From JBHIDJ01 sp046760105 (GTDB taxonomy: Bacteria; Pseudomonadota; Gammaproteobacteria; Acidiferrobacterales; SPGG2), in assembly GCA_046760105.1 (NCBI GenBank), contig JBHIDJ010000067.1, forward strand, positions 1 through 16,183: DNA of 16,183 bases. The letters are read 5' to 3'. Position 1 is the stretch's first letter. The number at the start of each line of letters is the position of its first letter. This document shows, piece by piece, positions 6,145 to 13,571 of this stretch. The notes below the pieces were generated by a model. The model saw only the letters and a list, made by a program, of their open reading frames with translations, ran no database searches and was not told the origin of the DNA. Made by a program: the position numbers and the translations under genes.

Positions 6145-7413
6145 ATGCTCACGGTAGTCGCCGCCTCCTGGGCGCTCCTATTAGGCATTGGCCTGATCAT
6201 GCTCGGCAACGGGCTGCAAGGGTCCTTGCTCGGCCTGCGTGCGTCGCTGGAGGGATTTTCCACGCCGGTCACGGGGCTTGTCATGTCAGGCTACTTCGTT
6301 GGTTTCCTGGCCGGTTCGACCCTGACCCCTATCCTCGTTAAACGCGTCGGCCACATCAGGGTATTCACTGCGCTTGCGTCGTTGGCGTCAGCATCGGTAT
6401 TGCTCCACACCATCTTCATCAGTCCCAGCATGTGGGGCCTCATACGGTTTGTCACCGGATTCTGCTACGCCGGCCTCTATGTCGTTTCCGAGAGTTGGCT
6501 TAATGATCGCGCCACCAACGAAACGCGCGGCCAGCTCCTGTCCGTCTACATGATCATCCAGCTTGGCGGCTTCGCTAGCGGCCAGCTGCTGCTGAACCTG
6601 GGTGATCCCGGCGGGTACGTGCTCTTCATTCTCGTTTCGGTGCTGGTCTCGGTTGCGCTCGTACCGATCTCACTGACCGCCGGCGCAGCGCCGAGCTTTG
6701 AGGCGCCGTCGCACGTTGGCCTGAGGCAGCTCTACGACATGTCTCCCCTCGGTGTGCTCGGCTGCATGGCTGTCGGCGTATCCAACGGGGCACTCGTCGG
6801 CATGGGCGCCGTTTACGCGGCGAGCATTGGGCTTTCGCTTGCCCAGATCTCCATCTTTATGGCAATTGCGGTCGCCGGGGGTGTGGCCTTTCAGTGGCCG
6901 ATCGGAAATTTGTCCGACAGGCTTGATCGCAGGCAGGTCATTACCGTTGTAACCTTTCTCGCCGCCGTGATGGCGCTAGGTGCCATTGCGGTCTCGGGCG
7001 TTTCCGTATGGGGGCTTTTTGCGCTGGTGTGCTTGTTCGGTGGATTGTCGCTGCCGATGTACACGCTCTGCCTCGCGCACACCAACGACCACCTCGAGCC
7101 GAGTCAGATGGTCGCAGCGAGCGGCACGCTTGTCCTCGTCATGGGGGTCGGTGCGATCTTTGGGCCAACCACGGCCGCGGTGATGATGTCGCTCGTGGGC
7201 CCAAACGGCTTCTTTTGGTGGCTCGCCATCGTGCACGCCGCTATCGGGGTGTTTGCTGTCTATCGGATGTCAAAGCGTGTCGCGCCGTCCGTCGATGAGC
7301 ACGTCCATCTGGTACCGGTTTCACCGCGCTGCTCACCGATAGCGACGGCGTTGACCCTGCAGGATGTGCGAGACCATACGGACCGCGACCTCGCCAGAAT
7401 GAGCCGCCTGTAA
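6145..7413 (+). CDS. MFS transporter, YcaD-like
   Basis: A 422-residue major facilitator superfamily protein with twelve hydrophobic segments. The pattern SGYFVGFLAGS...VKRVGH (about 48-70), RFVTGFCYAGLYVVSESWLN (101-120), RGQLLSVYM (128-136) and QWPIGNLSDRLDRR (250-263) matches the E. coli YcaD type rather than sugar or drug porters. Substrate unknown. An extra hydrophilic tail of about 45 residues follows the last membrane segment. The frame is closed by a TAA 13 bases upstream, so ATG 6145 is the only good start, although its Shine-Dalgarno is poor. Divergent from the small membrane protein gene across about 210 bp. Confidence 0.85.
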   Translation: MLTVVAASWALLLGIGLIMLGNGLQGSLLGLRASLEGFSTPVTGLVMSGYFVGFLAGSTLTPILVKRVGHIRVFTALASLASASVLLHTIFISPSMWGLIRFVTGFCYAGLYVVSESWLNDRATNETRGQLLSVYMIIQLGGFASGQLLLNLGDPGGYVLFILVSVLVSVALVPISLTAGAAPSFEAPSHVGLRQLYDMSPLGVLGCMAVGVSNGALVGMGAVYAASIGLSLAQISIFMAIAVAGGVAFQWPIGNLSDRLDRRQVITVVTFLAAVMALGAIAVSGVSVWGLFALVCLFGGLSLPMYTLCLAHTNDHLEPSQMVAASGTLVLVMGVGAIFGPTTAAVMMSLVGPNGFFWWLAIVHAAIGVFAVYRMSKRVAPSVDEHVHLVPVSPRCSPIATALTLQDVRDHTDRDLARMSRL

Positions 7414-7456
7414 ACGCCATCCAGTTATTGAAAATCGATCGCTCTGGCAAAGGATC

Positions 7457-7957
7457 GTGCTAGACAAGATAATCGACAGCAACATCACTCGGGTTGGAGA
7501 TACCATAATACACATGGCCAGGACACCTTTTCGCAGCTTCATTGAAATAGACGAAGCTCGGGAAAGGCATAAGTTTGCAATAAGACTGAAAGCAGAGTTC
7601 GCGAGCGCTCAGGCGGCGGAAGGGCTGCACAGCGAGGGGACAGTTCGTGTGCTCGTCCGTACTGGCATCAAGTCCTTAACAAACGTGCTCGACGCAGTGA
7701 TCGCAAGGATGCCTACATTTTGGGCGGCTGCGGGCACTAAGAATATGGATCTCGTTCAGACCGTCTTTGAAGAAGTCGCCACGTACGCGGAATTCATCGA
7801 AAGTGAGCTTGTAAAGGTGTTGCGCAAGTGTGCCGACGAGTCGGTGTGGCGGCCCCACCTAGCTCTTGAGCTAGGACGGTTCAATGCGCGGGCGTTAGGT
7901 GCCATCGCACAAAAAGCGAAGCTCCTAAAGCAGGGAGTTGTACTCACAGACGAATAG
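7457..7957 (+). CDS. Unrecognised helical protein between two MFS genes
   Basis: Up to 166 residues from GTG 7457, or 147 from ATG 7514 (MARTPFRSF). AAAGGA is only two bases from the GTG and GGAG is 14 bases from the ATG, so neither start is decided by a ribosome site. The product has no signal peptide or membrane segment and appears mainly alpha-helical, with amphipathic stretches such as VFEEVATYAEFIESELVKVL and LGRFNARALGAIAQKAKLL. One cysteine. I do not recognise a family; the general look (Phe/Ala-rich amphipathic helices) is somewhat phasin-like but no motif supports that. It starts 43 bases after the YcaD-like MFS gene and could be cotranscribed. Confidence 0.6.
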   Translation: MLDKIIDSNITRVGDTIIHMARTPFRSFIEIDEARERHKFAIRLKAEFASAQAAEGLHSEGTVRVLVRTGIKSLTNVLDAVIARMPTFWAAAGTKNMDLVQTVFEEVATYAEFIESELVKVLRKCADESVWRPHLALELGRFNARALGAIAQKAKLLKQGVVLTDE

Positions 7958-8100
7958 CCGCGTGTGAGATAAAAGAACCTGGGCAGACGCACAGCATGGT
8001 TGTATTCAAAGCGGCGTTTGCCGTCGGAATGCGTCAGCATGATTAGCCCAACCTGATCCCGAATCCGTGCCTGCTTAGTGCACGTATTTCCCGGACGGCG

Positions 8101-8130
8101 CGTCGCCAAGCGAAATATGTCTTGGCGGCG
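8101..8130. promoter_or_regulatory. 10-bp stem-loop upstream of the second MFS gene
   Basis: CGTCGCCAAG (8101-8110) and CTTGGCGGCG (8121-8130) pair over ten positions (one G-U in RNA) around the loop CGAAATATGT. It ends 56 bases before the MFS ATG at 8187. It lacks a T-tract, so an operator or a leader structure is more likely than a terminator. The rest of 7958-8186 shows no gene. Confidence 0.4.
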
Positions 8131-8186
8131 ATGGCAAATTAGGAGTTTCTTGTCGAATAAAGCGCTCAAGCCAAACAGTCAACAGA

Positions 8187-9422
8187 ATGGAAATCGACAC
8201 CAGCATCACCGTGCCGGCAGGCAATGCAAAGGTGATCGGCCTTGTCAGCACGGGGCATTTTTTCAGTCACTTTTACATGTTGCTGCTGCCGCCGCTGTTT
8301 CCGATGCTGCGGGACGTTTATGGGGTCGGATTCACCGAACTCGGATTCGCGATCGCTGCCTTCAGCGTCACAACCGGCTTGACGCAGGCGCCGGTTGGAT
8401 TTCTCGTTGACCGTTTCGGTGCCCGCAGCATTCTGATTGCCGGATTGATGTTGGAGTCCTTGGCGATTGGCTTGATCGGTCTGTTTCCCTTCTACGGTGC
8501 CCTGGTTGCGCTGATGGTCCTCGCGGGCCTCGGCAACGCCGTCTATCACCCGGCCAACTACGCCATTCTGAACGCATCTGTTCACAAGGCGCGCATGGGC
8601 AGGGCCTTCTCCATCCACACGTTTGCGGGCTATCTGGGTACGGCGGTGGCACCGGTGACGATGATCTTCCTCATCACGTTGACTGACTGGCGCACGGCAC
8701 TCGTCATTTGCGCGCTCAGTGGCGGCATCGCCGCCGTGCTCATGGCGCTCAATTCCGATGTATTGCTCGACGCGACTGACGCGCGAGGTGTTGACCCTAC
8801 ATCAGAGAAGAGCCGCACGCGTGCCGGATTGAGACTTCTGTTTAGCCTTCCGATCTTGCTGGGCCTGCTGTTTTTCAGCGGGCTTTCTGTAATAGGTCAT
8901 GGGATCAGTGACTTCAGTGTCTCGGCGCTTCACCTGATCTACGACGCGCCGCTGACGGAAGCTGGTGCTGTGTTGAGCGCCTTCCTTTTTACGTCTCCCG
9001 TGGGTGTGCTGATTGGCGGCTGGGTCGCCGATCGCACTCGGCGACACGATCTCATCGCCGCACTCTGCTTCGTGATCGTCGCCGCGGCGATCTTTGTTGT
9101 CGCTGCTATCAAACTGCCGCTCGGGGCCATCGCGATCCTGTTCGCCGTTGCTGGGCTCTTCGATGGTTTGGTCGCTCCCTCTCGCGACATGATGATCCGC
9201 GCGGTCACGCCGCCCGGCGAAATGGGCAAGGTGTTTGGCTTCGTGTCAACCGGCTACAATGTCGGCGGCATTCTTGCACCCGTGATGTTCGGCTACCTGC
9301 TCGACCACGCCGACCCGAGCCTGCTTTTTTGGGCGGTCGGTCTCATTAGCTTAGTCACAGTGGCCACGGTGCTAGCAACGGGCCGAACCGGCAGGCGAAC
9401 AGTTTCGGCAACCCGCCTATGA
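8187..9422 (+). CDS. MFS transporter, Fsr-like branch
   Basis: A 411-residue major facilitator with twelve hydrophobic segments in two halves joined by a charged loop near residues 195-215. GHFFSHFY at the start, the motif GFLVDRFGARS (71-81), and GLGNAVYHPANYA (114-126) recall the fosmidomycin-resistance (Fsr) branch, where a VFHPE-like motif sits at the same place. GGWVADRTRRHD repeats the loop motif in the second half. Export of a small molecule is likely but the substrate is unknown. It is not a close paralogue of the MFS at 6145. ATG 8187 has no clear Shine-Dalgarno. Convergent with the transglycosylase gene. Confidence 0.83.
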   Translation: MEIDTSITVPAGNAKVIGLVSTGHFFSHFYMLLLPPLFPMLRDVYGVGFTELGFAIAAFSVTTGLTQAPVGFLVDRFGARSILIAGLMLESLAIGLIGLFPFYGALVALMVLAGLGNAVYHPANYAILNASVHKARMGRAFSIHTFAGYLGTAVAPVTMIFLITLTDWRTALVICALSGGIAAVLMALNSDVLLDATDARGVDPTSEKSRTRAGLRLLFSLPILLGLLFFSGLSVIGHGISDFSVSALHLIYDAPLTEAGAVLSAFLFTSPVGVLIGGWVADRTRRHDLIAALCFVIVAAAIFVVAAIKLPLGAIAILFAVAGLFDGLVAPSRDMMIRAVTPPGEMGKVFGFVSTGYNVGGILAPVMFGYLLDHADPSLLFWAVGLISLVTVATVLATGRTGRRTVSATRL

Positions 9423-9440
9423 ATAAGAGCTCAATACGCT

Positions 9441-9463
9441 GCTTGGGTGGACACCCGGCAAGC
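9441..9463 (+). terminator. Hairpin after the second MFS gene
   Basis: GCTTG-GGTG (9441-9449) faces CACC (9452-9455) and CAAGC (9459-9463), with a three-base bulge and a two-base loop. It starts 18 bases after the MFS stop, in the convergent gap. There is no T-tract, so intrinsic termination is uncertain. Confidence 0.3.
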
Positions 9464-9508
9464 TGCCATGGGTCGACCGGACTGACGCGAATTGGTAGTT
9501 GTGAGCAC

Positions 9509-10168
9509 TTAACCTCTCGTGCCTTTTCCGCTGACGCAGCAGAACGAACCCAGTCGGGCGGACGGTTTTTTGTTAAACAACACCTTCTGCACAAAACCGT
9601 TGTGAGGGTCACGGCCCTCCACGATGTCTCGATTGACTGACTGCTCGCCCCTGTTATACATGAGCAATGCGAGCCTCACGTCACCGTCAGCGCGGTCTAA
9701 GTAGTGCCTCAGCACACGCGCACCCGCATGGATATTCAGGTACGGATCCAACAGATCCTTATCCGTAGAGATAAAGCTAATCCTGTCCAGCCAAACGTTC
9801 GGCATGATCTGCATCATGCCGAGGGCGCCTTTGTTCGACTTCGCCTGTGCATCAAAGCCGCTCTCCACGCGAGTTAACAGAAGCAGTAAGTATGGATCGA
9901 CGCCATATCGCCGTGCAGCGGCGATGTATGTTTTGGCGTAATATCGAGCTTTGAACTTATTGGTGATGTCGGAAAGCTCCGCCAGCTGTTCGGTCACTGC
10001 CTGTAGGTATTCTTCTTCCTGATCTAGTATGTAGTGAAAGGTGCGGGCGCCGTACTCAGTCACATAGAGCTGCCGTTCGAGACGCTGGACGTGTTGGTAC
10101 TGCAACAAACTAAAACAAACACTTGTCGCAAGTAGTCCGAACAATGAGGGAAGAAATAGCGCTTTCAT
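9509..10168 (-). CDS. Membrane-anchored lytic transglycosylase (SLT domain)
   Basis: Cleaves the MurNAc-GlcNAc bond of peptidoglycan with formation of 1,6-anhydroMurNAc. The 219-residue product has an N-terminal hydrophobic anchor (about residues 4-23), a helical region, then an SLT domain from about 78. That domain has the catalytic Glu102 in VESGFD, GALGMMQIMP (115-124), DPYLNIHAGARVLRHYL (141-157) and the LLMYNRG motif (168-174). AGGGGGT precedes ATG 10168 at good spacing. After about residue 200 the sequence (ARLGSFCCVSGKGTRG) does not look like the family and may be an altered tail; the catalytic part is complete. Only envelope gene in this half besides the hydrolase at the right end. 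Confidence 0.87.
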   Translation of the reverse strand: MKALFLPSLFGLLATSVCFSLLQYQHVQRLERQLYVTEYGARTFHYILDQEEEYLQAVTEQLAELSDITNKFKARYYAKTYIAAARRYGVDPYLLLLLTRVESGFDAQAKSNKGALGMMQIMPNVWLDRISFISTDKDLLDPYLNIHAGARVLRHYLDRADGDVRLALLMYNRGEQSVNRDIVEGRDPHNGFVQKVLFNKKPSARLGSFCCVSGKGTRG

Positions 10169-10850
10169 TTTGTACCCCCTGCTATTCGTTAATACGCGCT
10201 AATCACGCGACTTCTTCAATACCTGCGTCCTGCCGGCATTGAGATATCTGCGGGGGCAGTTCCGCGGAACCGTCGGTGTGCAAGTCCAAAGTGCGTAGGT
10301 CACGGTGTGACCTCGCGTGGCCATGGTCGGCGCAGATACCACACCCCGTTACATCGCACTCGATCGGGATTGGCTACGACGCCATGCCGGGCGCAGGCCA
10401 AGGCCCGCGACCAGACGGACGGTTTTTCCTTTAGTTGGCTCCTCCTAATAGTGCGCTGGAGCGGAAGGGCCCCAGCAAAAGGTATGCAGCATTTGTTCCG
10501 GTTCTGTAAGTCTCTGATTCGTTGAGAGGAAAGTCGGGAAGGACGGATGTTCTTCTGGAAAACTGTAAAGCTTTCCGACAGGCTTAAGGTCGGTCTTGTA
10601 GCGCAATCAGCCCGAGTTGTGGGCAATAGTCAAAAAATTTTCTTTCCGCCCAGAGGCTTACATGCAACGGGTCACGCCGCGAGCTAGTGTAAAGAGTTCC
10701 GACAGCAAGGCACTCAGGCGCCGCGTATGTGTACCGCACACCGTGATCGCTGCGGTGAATCAAATGGGCGAAAGAAGTCGAGCGGAACGGGCGGAATGTC
10801 CACTTTCTCGCGGGTGGTTGTTGGACCGCATATCCTTACAGCCGCTTTTA
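10169..10850. other. Gene-poor intergenic stretch
   Basis: No convincing gene. Open frames on both strands here are rich in Arg, Ser, Pro and Cys and have no Shine-Dalgarno. Around 10545-10590 two small stems are possible: GGAAA...TTTCC, and CCGAC...GTCGG around AGGCTTAAG. These hint at a structured transcript but match no RNA family I know. The phrase GAGAGGAAAGTCGGG near 10523 resembles part of bacterial RNase P RNA, but the rest of that RNA is absent. Confidence 0.5.
10297..10313. promoter_or_regulatory. Perfect 17-bp palindrome AGGTCAC-GGT-GTGACCT
   Basis: Seven-base arms flank a three-base centre, a usual form for a dimeric regulator site. It lies about 130 bp upstream of the minus-strand transglycosylase start, with no other intact gene nearby, so it could control that gene or be a leftover of the decayed locus to the right. 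Confidence 0.4.
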
Positions 10851-11067
10851 CTTGTACGTATTCCCGCTACAAGTGATGTCACCTACTGCTTCAACGATCA
10901 GGATGTCGCCGATGCGGCGCACCTCATGGAAGATAAACACATCCGCCGTCTGGCGGTTTTGAATCGCGACAAGACCATGGCGGGATTCCTCTCCGTGGAT
11001 GATCTGGCGCGGCACTCGCACGAGCTCGCCGGAAGAGGTTCTGAAGGCGGCGAGACCCGCCCACTGA
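10851..11067 (+). pseudogene. CBS-domain protein remnant, frameshifted and 5'-truncated
   Basis: In one frame 10875-11036 reads DVTYCFNDQDVADAAHLMED, then KHIRRLAVLNRDKTMAGFLS and VDDLARHSHELAGR, a clear C-terminal half of a CBS-pair protein. CBS pairs bind adenosyl ligands and regulate partner activity. Two breaks are visible. At 11037 an extra G shifts the frame: without it the sequence continues VLKAARPAH and stops at TGA 11065-11067, the expected end. Near 10873 the sequence GTGATGTCACC reads VMSP in the next frame, the usual VMSP.VTYCF junction, so a small deletion is likely there too. No first CBS half or start is recognisable upstream. An intact terminator follows. Confidence 0.72.
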
Positions 11068-11089
11068 GGGCGGAACGTCGGTGCCTCGG

Positions 11090-11121
11090 ACGGCGACGCG
11101 ATGTTGCGTCGCCGTTTCCTT
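11090..11121 (+). terminator. Rho-independent terminator of the former CBS gene
   Basis: ACGGCGACGC (11090-11099) and GCGTCGCCGT (11106-11115) form a perfect 10-bp GC-rich stem with loop GATGTT, followed by TTTCCTT on the plus strand. It begins 23 bases after the reconstructed CBS stop. Confidence 0.75.
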
Positions 11122-11299
11122 CATGTTCCCTCACGGAAATGGATGTTAGTAAAATATGCGCGTGCTGATTCGTGTGTTTGATTTTTGGGTGTGTGCCTCC
11201 CATCCGGGCTTTGTCGATGGAAACCAAGGGCACAGCGTATGTGTAATTCTATCGTCCTGCCACGGGGCGGAATAGTGTATCAACGCGAGGTACCGTCAA

Positions 11300-11665
11300 A
11301 TGAACCAAGAACTTCGGCCACAGATCGAGACGCCAGAAGGTGAACCCGCCGAGCAGGACTGGGTCAGGTGTGATTTCGATTCATATAAGATCTGGTACAA
11401 CAGTCGCTATCCATATGAGGCCATCATTCGTTGCTATCATCGCGGCAATCTTGTTGGGAAGGTTGCATTCTTTGAGGACAAACAGCCGCCAATGCAGAAT
11501 GAGTGCATCGACCAGATACCACTGATTCATTACCCACTAAGTCGGTTCCAGGATATCCTCTCAATGTTGCGGCATGAGCGCTCGGTTCATCTCCTATACA
11601 ATACGCTAAATCACACCGGCCATCTTGTGACGAACACGTTAAAACCTGTTGGTGAAGGAGAGTGA
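11300..11665 (+). CDS. Unrecognised 121-residue cytoplasmic protein
   Basis: ATG 11300 with a weak GAGG about ten bases upstream. The composition is natural and globular: an acidic N-terminus, then aromatic strands (DSYKIWYNSRYPYEAIIRCY, residues about 27-46), HRGNLVGKVAFFEDK, and a helical part ending LSMLRHERSVHLLYN. No signal peptide, membrane segment or cofactor motif. The single-domain look and balanced codon use make it a likely real gene. I do not recognise a family. It stands alone between the CBS remnant and a minus-strand gene. Confidence 0.65.
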   Translation: MNQELRPQIETPEGEPAEQDWVRCDFDSYKIWYNSRYPYEAIIRCYHRGNLVGKVAFFEDKQPPMQNECIDQIPLIHYPLSRFQDILSMLRHERSVHLLYNTLNHTGHLVTNTLKPVGEGE

Positions 11666-11692
11666 TTGCTGACACCAGAACCTGAATACCCA

Positions 11693-11902
11693 TCAAGCAC
11701 CGCGCCATGGGTGCAATGACCGAGAACTAACGGCAGCATCCCCCGATACCGAACTATTACGGCGTCCACAACCTTGAACGGTCATGGTGTCACCGCTAAT
11801 TCGGTAGCCTTCCCTTATTCGCCCGGCTGGCTTTTCAGAGTCGTAAGCGCGCCAGCGACCGTTCCGGTGATATATCTCTCGCCCCAGCGCAAGGGAAATA
11901 CG
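11693..11902 (-). pseudogene. Coding remnant without a start codon
   Basis: A 69-codon open frame on the minus strand between stops at 11903-11905 (TAG) and 11693-11695 (TGA). It has no ATG at its head but reads like protein: GREIYHRNGRWRAYDSEKP, then AGRIREGYRISGDTMTVQGCG. The W..Y....GTYRISGDT-like pattern resembles small exported proteins that end in a short beta domain, though no name can be given. The same frame stays open upstream of the TAG (NYEIEIGLGLR), so a nonsense change could have cut the gene. It lies downstream of the 78-residue membrane protein gene on the same strand. Confidence 0.4.
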
Positions 11903-11943
11903 CTAACGCAAGCCTAACCCGATTTCGATCTCGTAATTATCCT

Positions 11944-12180
11944 CTACGCTCTCTTTTCAAGGATATAGCTCAATACCAGCAGAGTTACTGGCCACATAGC
12001 CACCCAGAGACCCAAGCGTTCTGCATGCGCCTCTTGTAAGGCCGCTCTTACCGCAGGATCGGCAACGTCGGCCATCACTTGCCTTCCGAGTTCGAGCCCT
12101 GGCCCCAAGTACCAGACCAGCCACGCCAACGGAATACAAGCAATGCCCACCCAAAACAAAACTACAGATAATGTCTTCAT
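11944..12180 (-). CDS. Small two-pass membrane protein
   Basis: A 78-residue protein with AAAAGGAGGAGAAC directly before ATG 12180, one of the best ribosome sites in the window. Two hydrophobic segments (about residues 4-26, rich in Trp/Leu, and 56-73) flank a helical loop with acidic and basic residues (about 30-54). Ends EKRA, so both termini are probably cytoplasmic or both outside. No family recognised. On the minus strand TTGTGT and TACTGT, 17 bp apart near 12265-12295, could be its promoter. Confidence 0.65.
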   Translation of the reverse strand: MKTLSVVLFWVGIACIPLAWLVWYLGPGLELGRQVMADVADPAVRAALQEAHAERLGLWVAMWPVTLLVLSYILEKRA

Positions 12181-12604
12181 GTTCTCCTCCTTTTATCTGG
12201 GTCGCTAAACCTAAGTTTCCATGATTGAGAACAACAATTGAGGTGTGCACAAATAGAAACAGGACAGTACGCGGTACGCACCCCTTACACAACGGCTAAA
12301 AAACAATGACGATGGTGATAAGCGCTGAGCGCGTTAAAACCGAAGAGAGGCTTTGTCATGGCTTGCTCCCTGTGGTAACTGCAAACAAACCTTGTTAAAG
12401 CTGTCACTTCTTTATGGCAAGACAGTTAGTCTGCTCCCATTTGTCGGAAAATCCAAGCGATCGGTTAGTCCGACGAGCGAGAGATTTTGCAACTTTTAGA
12501 CCACCTGTGGATGTTGAGGGGCAATAAAACAGCAAGAAAGACTGGTAAGCCACCGCCACCGCCACGCCGACGGCGAGCGCTAAGAGCAAACAAGGCGCGC
12601 AAGG
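12181..12604. other. Intergenic region with one doubtful small open frame
   Basis: Contains the leader of the 78-residue gene. On the minus strand a TTG-started frame (12404-12589) encodes a hydrophobic Ala/Val/Leu segment followed by a polar tail. It is in frame with, and 15 bases after, the stop of the hydroxylase gene. It has no Shine-Dalgarno, and the GC-rich Ala/Val run may be chance. On the plus strand a 31-codon ATG frame begins at 12306 without support. Nothing else seen. Confidence 0.4.
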
Positions 12605-13471
12605 TTAGCGGCTTTCATCGGTCTGCTTCCATTCGCGACGATTGATGGCGTAGCCCGTGATCTTTCCAAGAAACGGCATGACCAGCATCCCCGGCAAGGT
12701 GTCGCAACGTTTGGTGTCCCGGAAGCTGCGGATGCCGATCGTCATCCCCGTATGCCCCGCCCGTGGTTGGTCTCGGTACGTCCCGAATATGCGATCCCAC
12801 CAGGGCAGGTTGAAGCCGAAGTTGCTGTTGGTCTCGTCGTCCTCGATCGAGTGGTGCACTCGGTGCATGTCTGGCGTCACCACGAGCCAGCGAAGCAGCC
12901 GATCAACGACACGCGGGATACGCACGTTGCCGTGGTTGAACATAGACGTTGCGTTGAGGAGAACCTCAAAGAAGACTACTGCCAGCGCCGGCGCACCTAG
13001 TATCACGATCACCGCGAACTTGATGAGCATGGAAAGGATGATCTCGATGGGGTGGAACCGGGCGCCGGTGGTGACATCGAAGTCGAGGTCCGCGTGGTGT
13101 ACGCGGTGGAGCCGCCACAACGCGGGCACCGCGTGGAACATCACGTGCTGCAAGTAGATGGCGAAGTCCATGGCGACGACCGAGGCGAGTACCGCGACTG
13201 GGTACGGCGTTTCGAAGTAGTTGAACAAGCCCCATCCCTGCTCACGCGCGAACACGGCCATGCCAACGGCGGCGGCAGGGAAGATAACGCGGAGCAGTAC
13301 GCTGTTCAGAAAGACAACCCCAAGGTTGTTCACCCAGCGTAACGCCTTGGACACGGTTAGCGCCCGCCTGGGCGCCACGAGTTCCCATAGGGCCATGGCT
13401 GCAAAAATCCCGAAGAAGAACGTAAGCCGAATGCTGGTCTCGTGGGTTATGACAAACGTGCTTGTATTCAT
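12605..13471 (-). CDS. Fatty acid hydroxylase / sterol desaturase family membrane di-iron enzyme
   Basis: A 288-residue integral membrane protein with the histidine clusters that bind two irons: HVMFH (109-113), HRVHH (122-126), His140 in FHPIE, His180 in MFNHG and HRVHH (203-207). It has four to five hydrophobic segments around them and the NFGFNLPWWDRIFGTY signature (217-232) typical of this family. Members hydroxylate or desaturate lipids using O2 and an electron donor; the substrate here is unknown and bacterial members include carotenoid, ornithine-lipid and sterol-like enzymes. ATG 13471 lacks a strong Shine-Dalgarno. It is divergent from the ArsR-rhodanese gene with which it shares an operator region, so it is the likely target of that regulator. 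Confidence 0.88.
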   Translation of the reverse strand: MNTSTFVITHETSIRLTFFFGIFAAMALWELVAPRRALTVSKALRWVNNLGVVFLNSVLLRVIFPAAAVGMAVFAREQGWGLFNYFETPYPVAVLASVVAMDFAIYLQHVMFHAVPALWRLHRVHHADLDFDVTTGARFHPIEIILSMLIKFAVIVILGAPALAVVFFEVLLNATSMFNHGNVRIPRVVDRLLRWLVVTPDMHRVHHSIEDDETNSNFGFNLPWWDRIFGTYRDQPRAGHTGMTIGIRSFRDTKRCDTLPGMLVMPFLGKITGYAINRREWKQTDESR

Positions 13472-13502
13472 AAAAGCGTCCGCGTTGTCGTCCGCACACC
13501 TA

Positions 13503-13550
13503 TTGCTATAATAATTTCAATAATCTATTATTCAATTAATATATTGAATA
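13503..13550. promoter_or_regulatory. Overlapping divergent promoters and palindromic operator
   Basis: A 60-bp AT-rich island in otherwise GC-rich DNA. Plus strand: TTGCTA (13503-13508), 17-bp spacer, TATTAT (13526-13531), reading into the ArsR-rhodanese gene. Minus strand: TTGAAT (13530-13535), 16-bp spacer, TATTAT (13508-13513), reading into the hydroxylase gene. TATTCAAT (13529-13536) and ATTGAATA (13543-13550) form an 8-6-8 palindrome, and AATAAT/ATTATT (13519-13532) a second. The first covers part of the plus -10 and the minus -35; AT-rich palindromes of this type are usual for ArsR-family regulators. Confidence 0.65.
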
Positions 13551-13571
13551 TTTGATTACGGAACCTGCCGG

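Noticed and set aside
6145..9422. The two MFS genes as a recent duplication
   Set aside because: Their motifs belong to different MFS branches (YcaD-like and Fsr-like) and no extended similarity is visible.
10523..10560. GAGAGGAAAGTCGGG phrase resembling RNase P RNA
   Set aside because: The other conserved blocks of RNase P RNA (such as the ACAGAA...CCGGCTTA 3' end) are absent downstream within the expected length.
12404..12589. Hydrophobic small frame after the hydroxylase stop
   Set aside because: TTG start without ribosome site; the Ala/Val run comes from GGC/GTG-rich sequence and the tail looks random.
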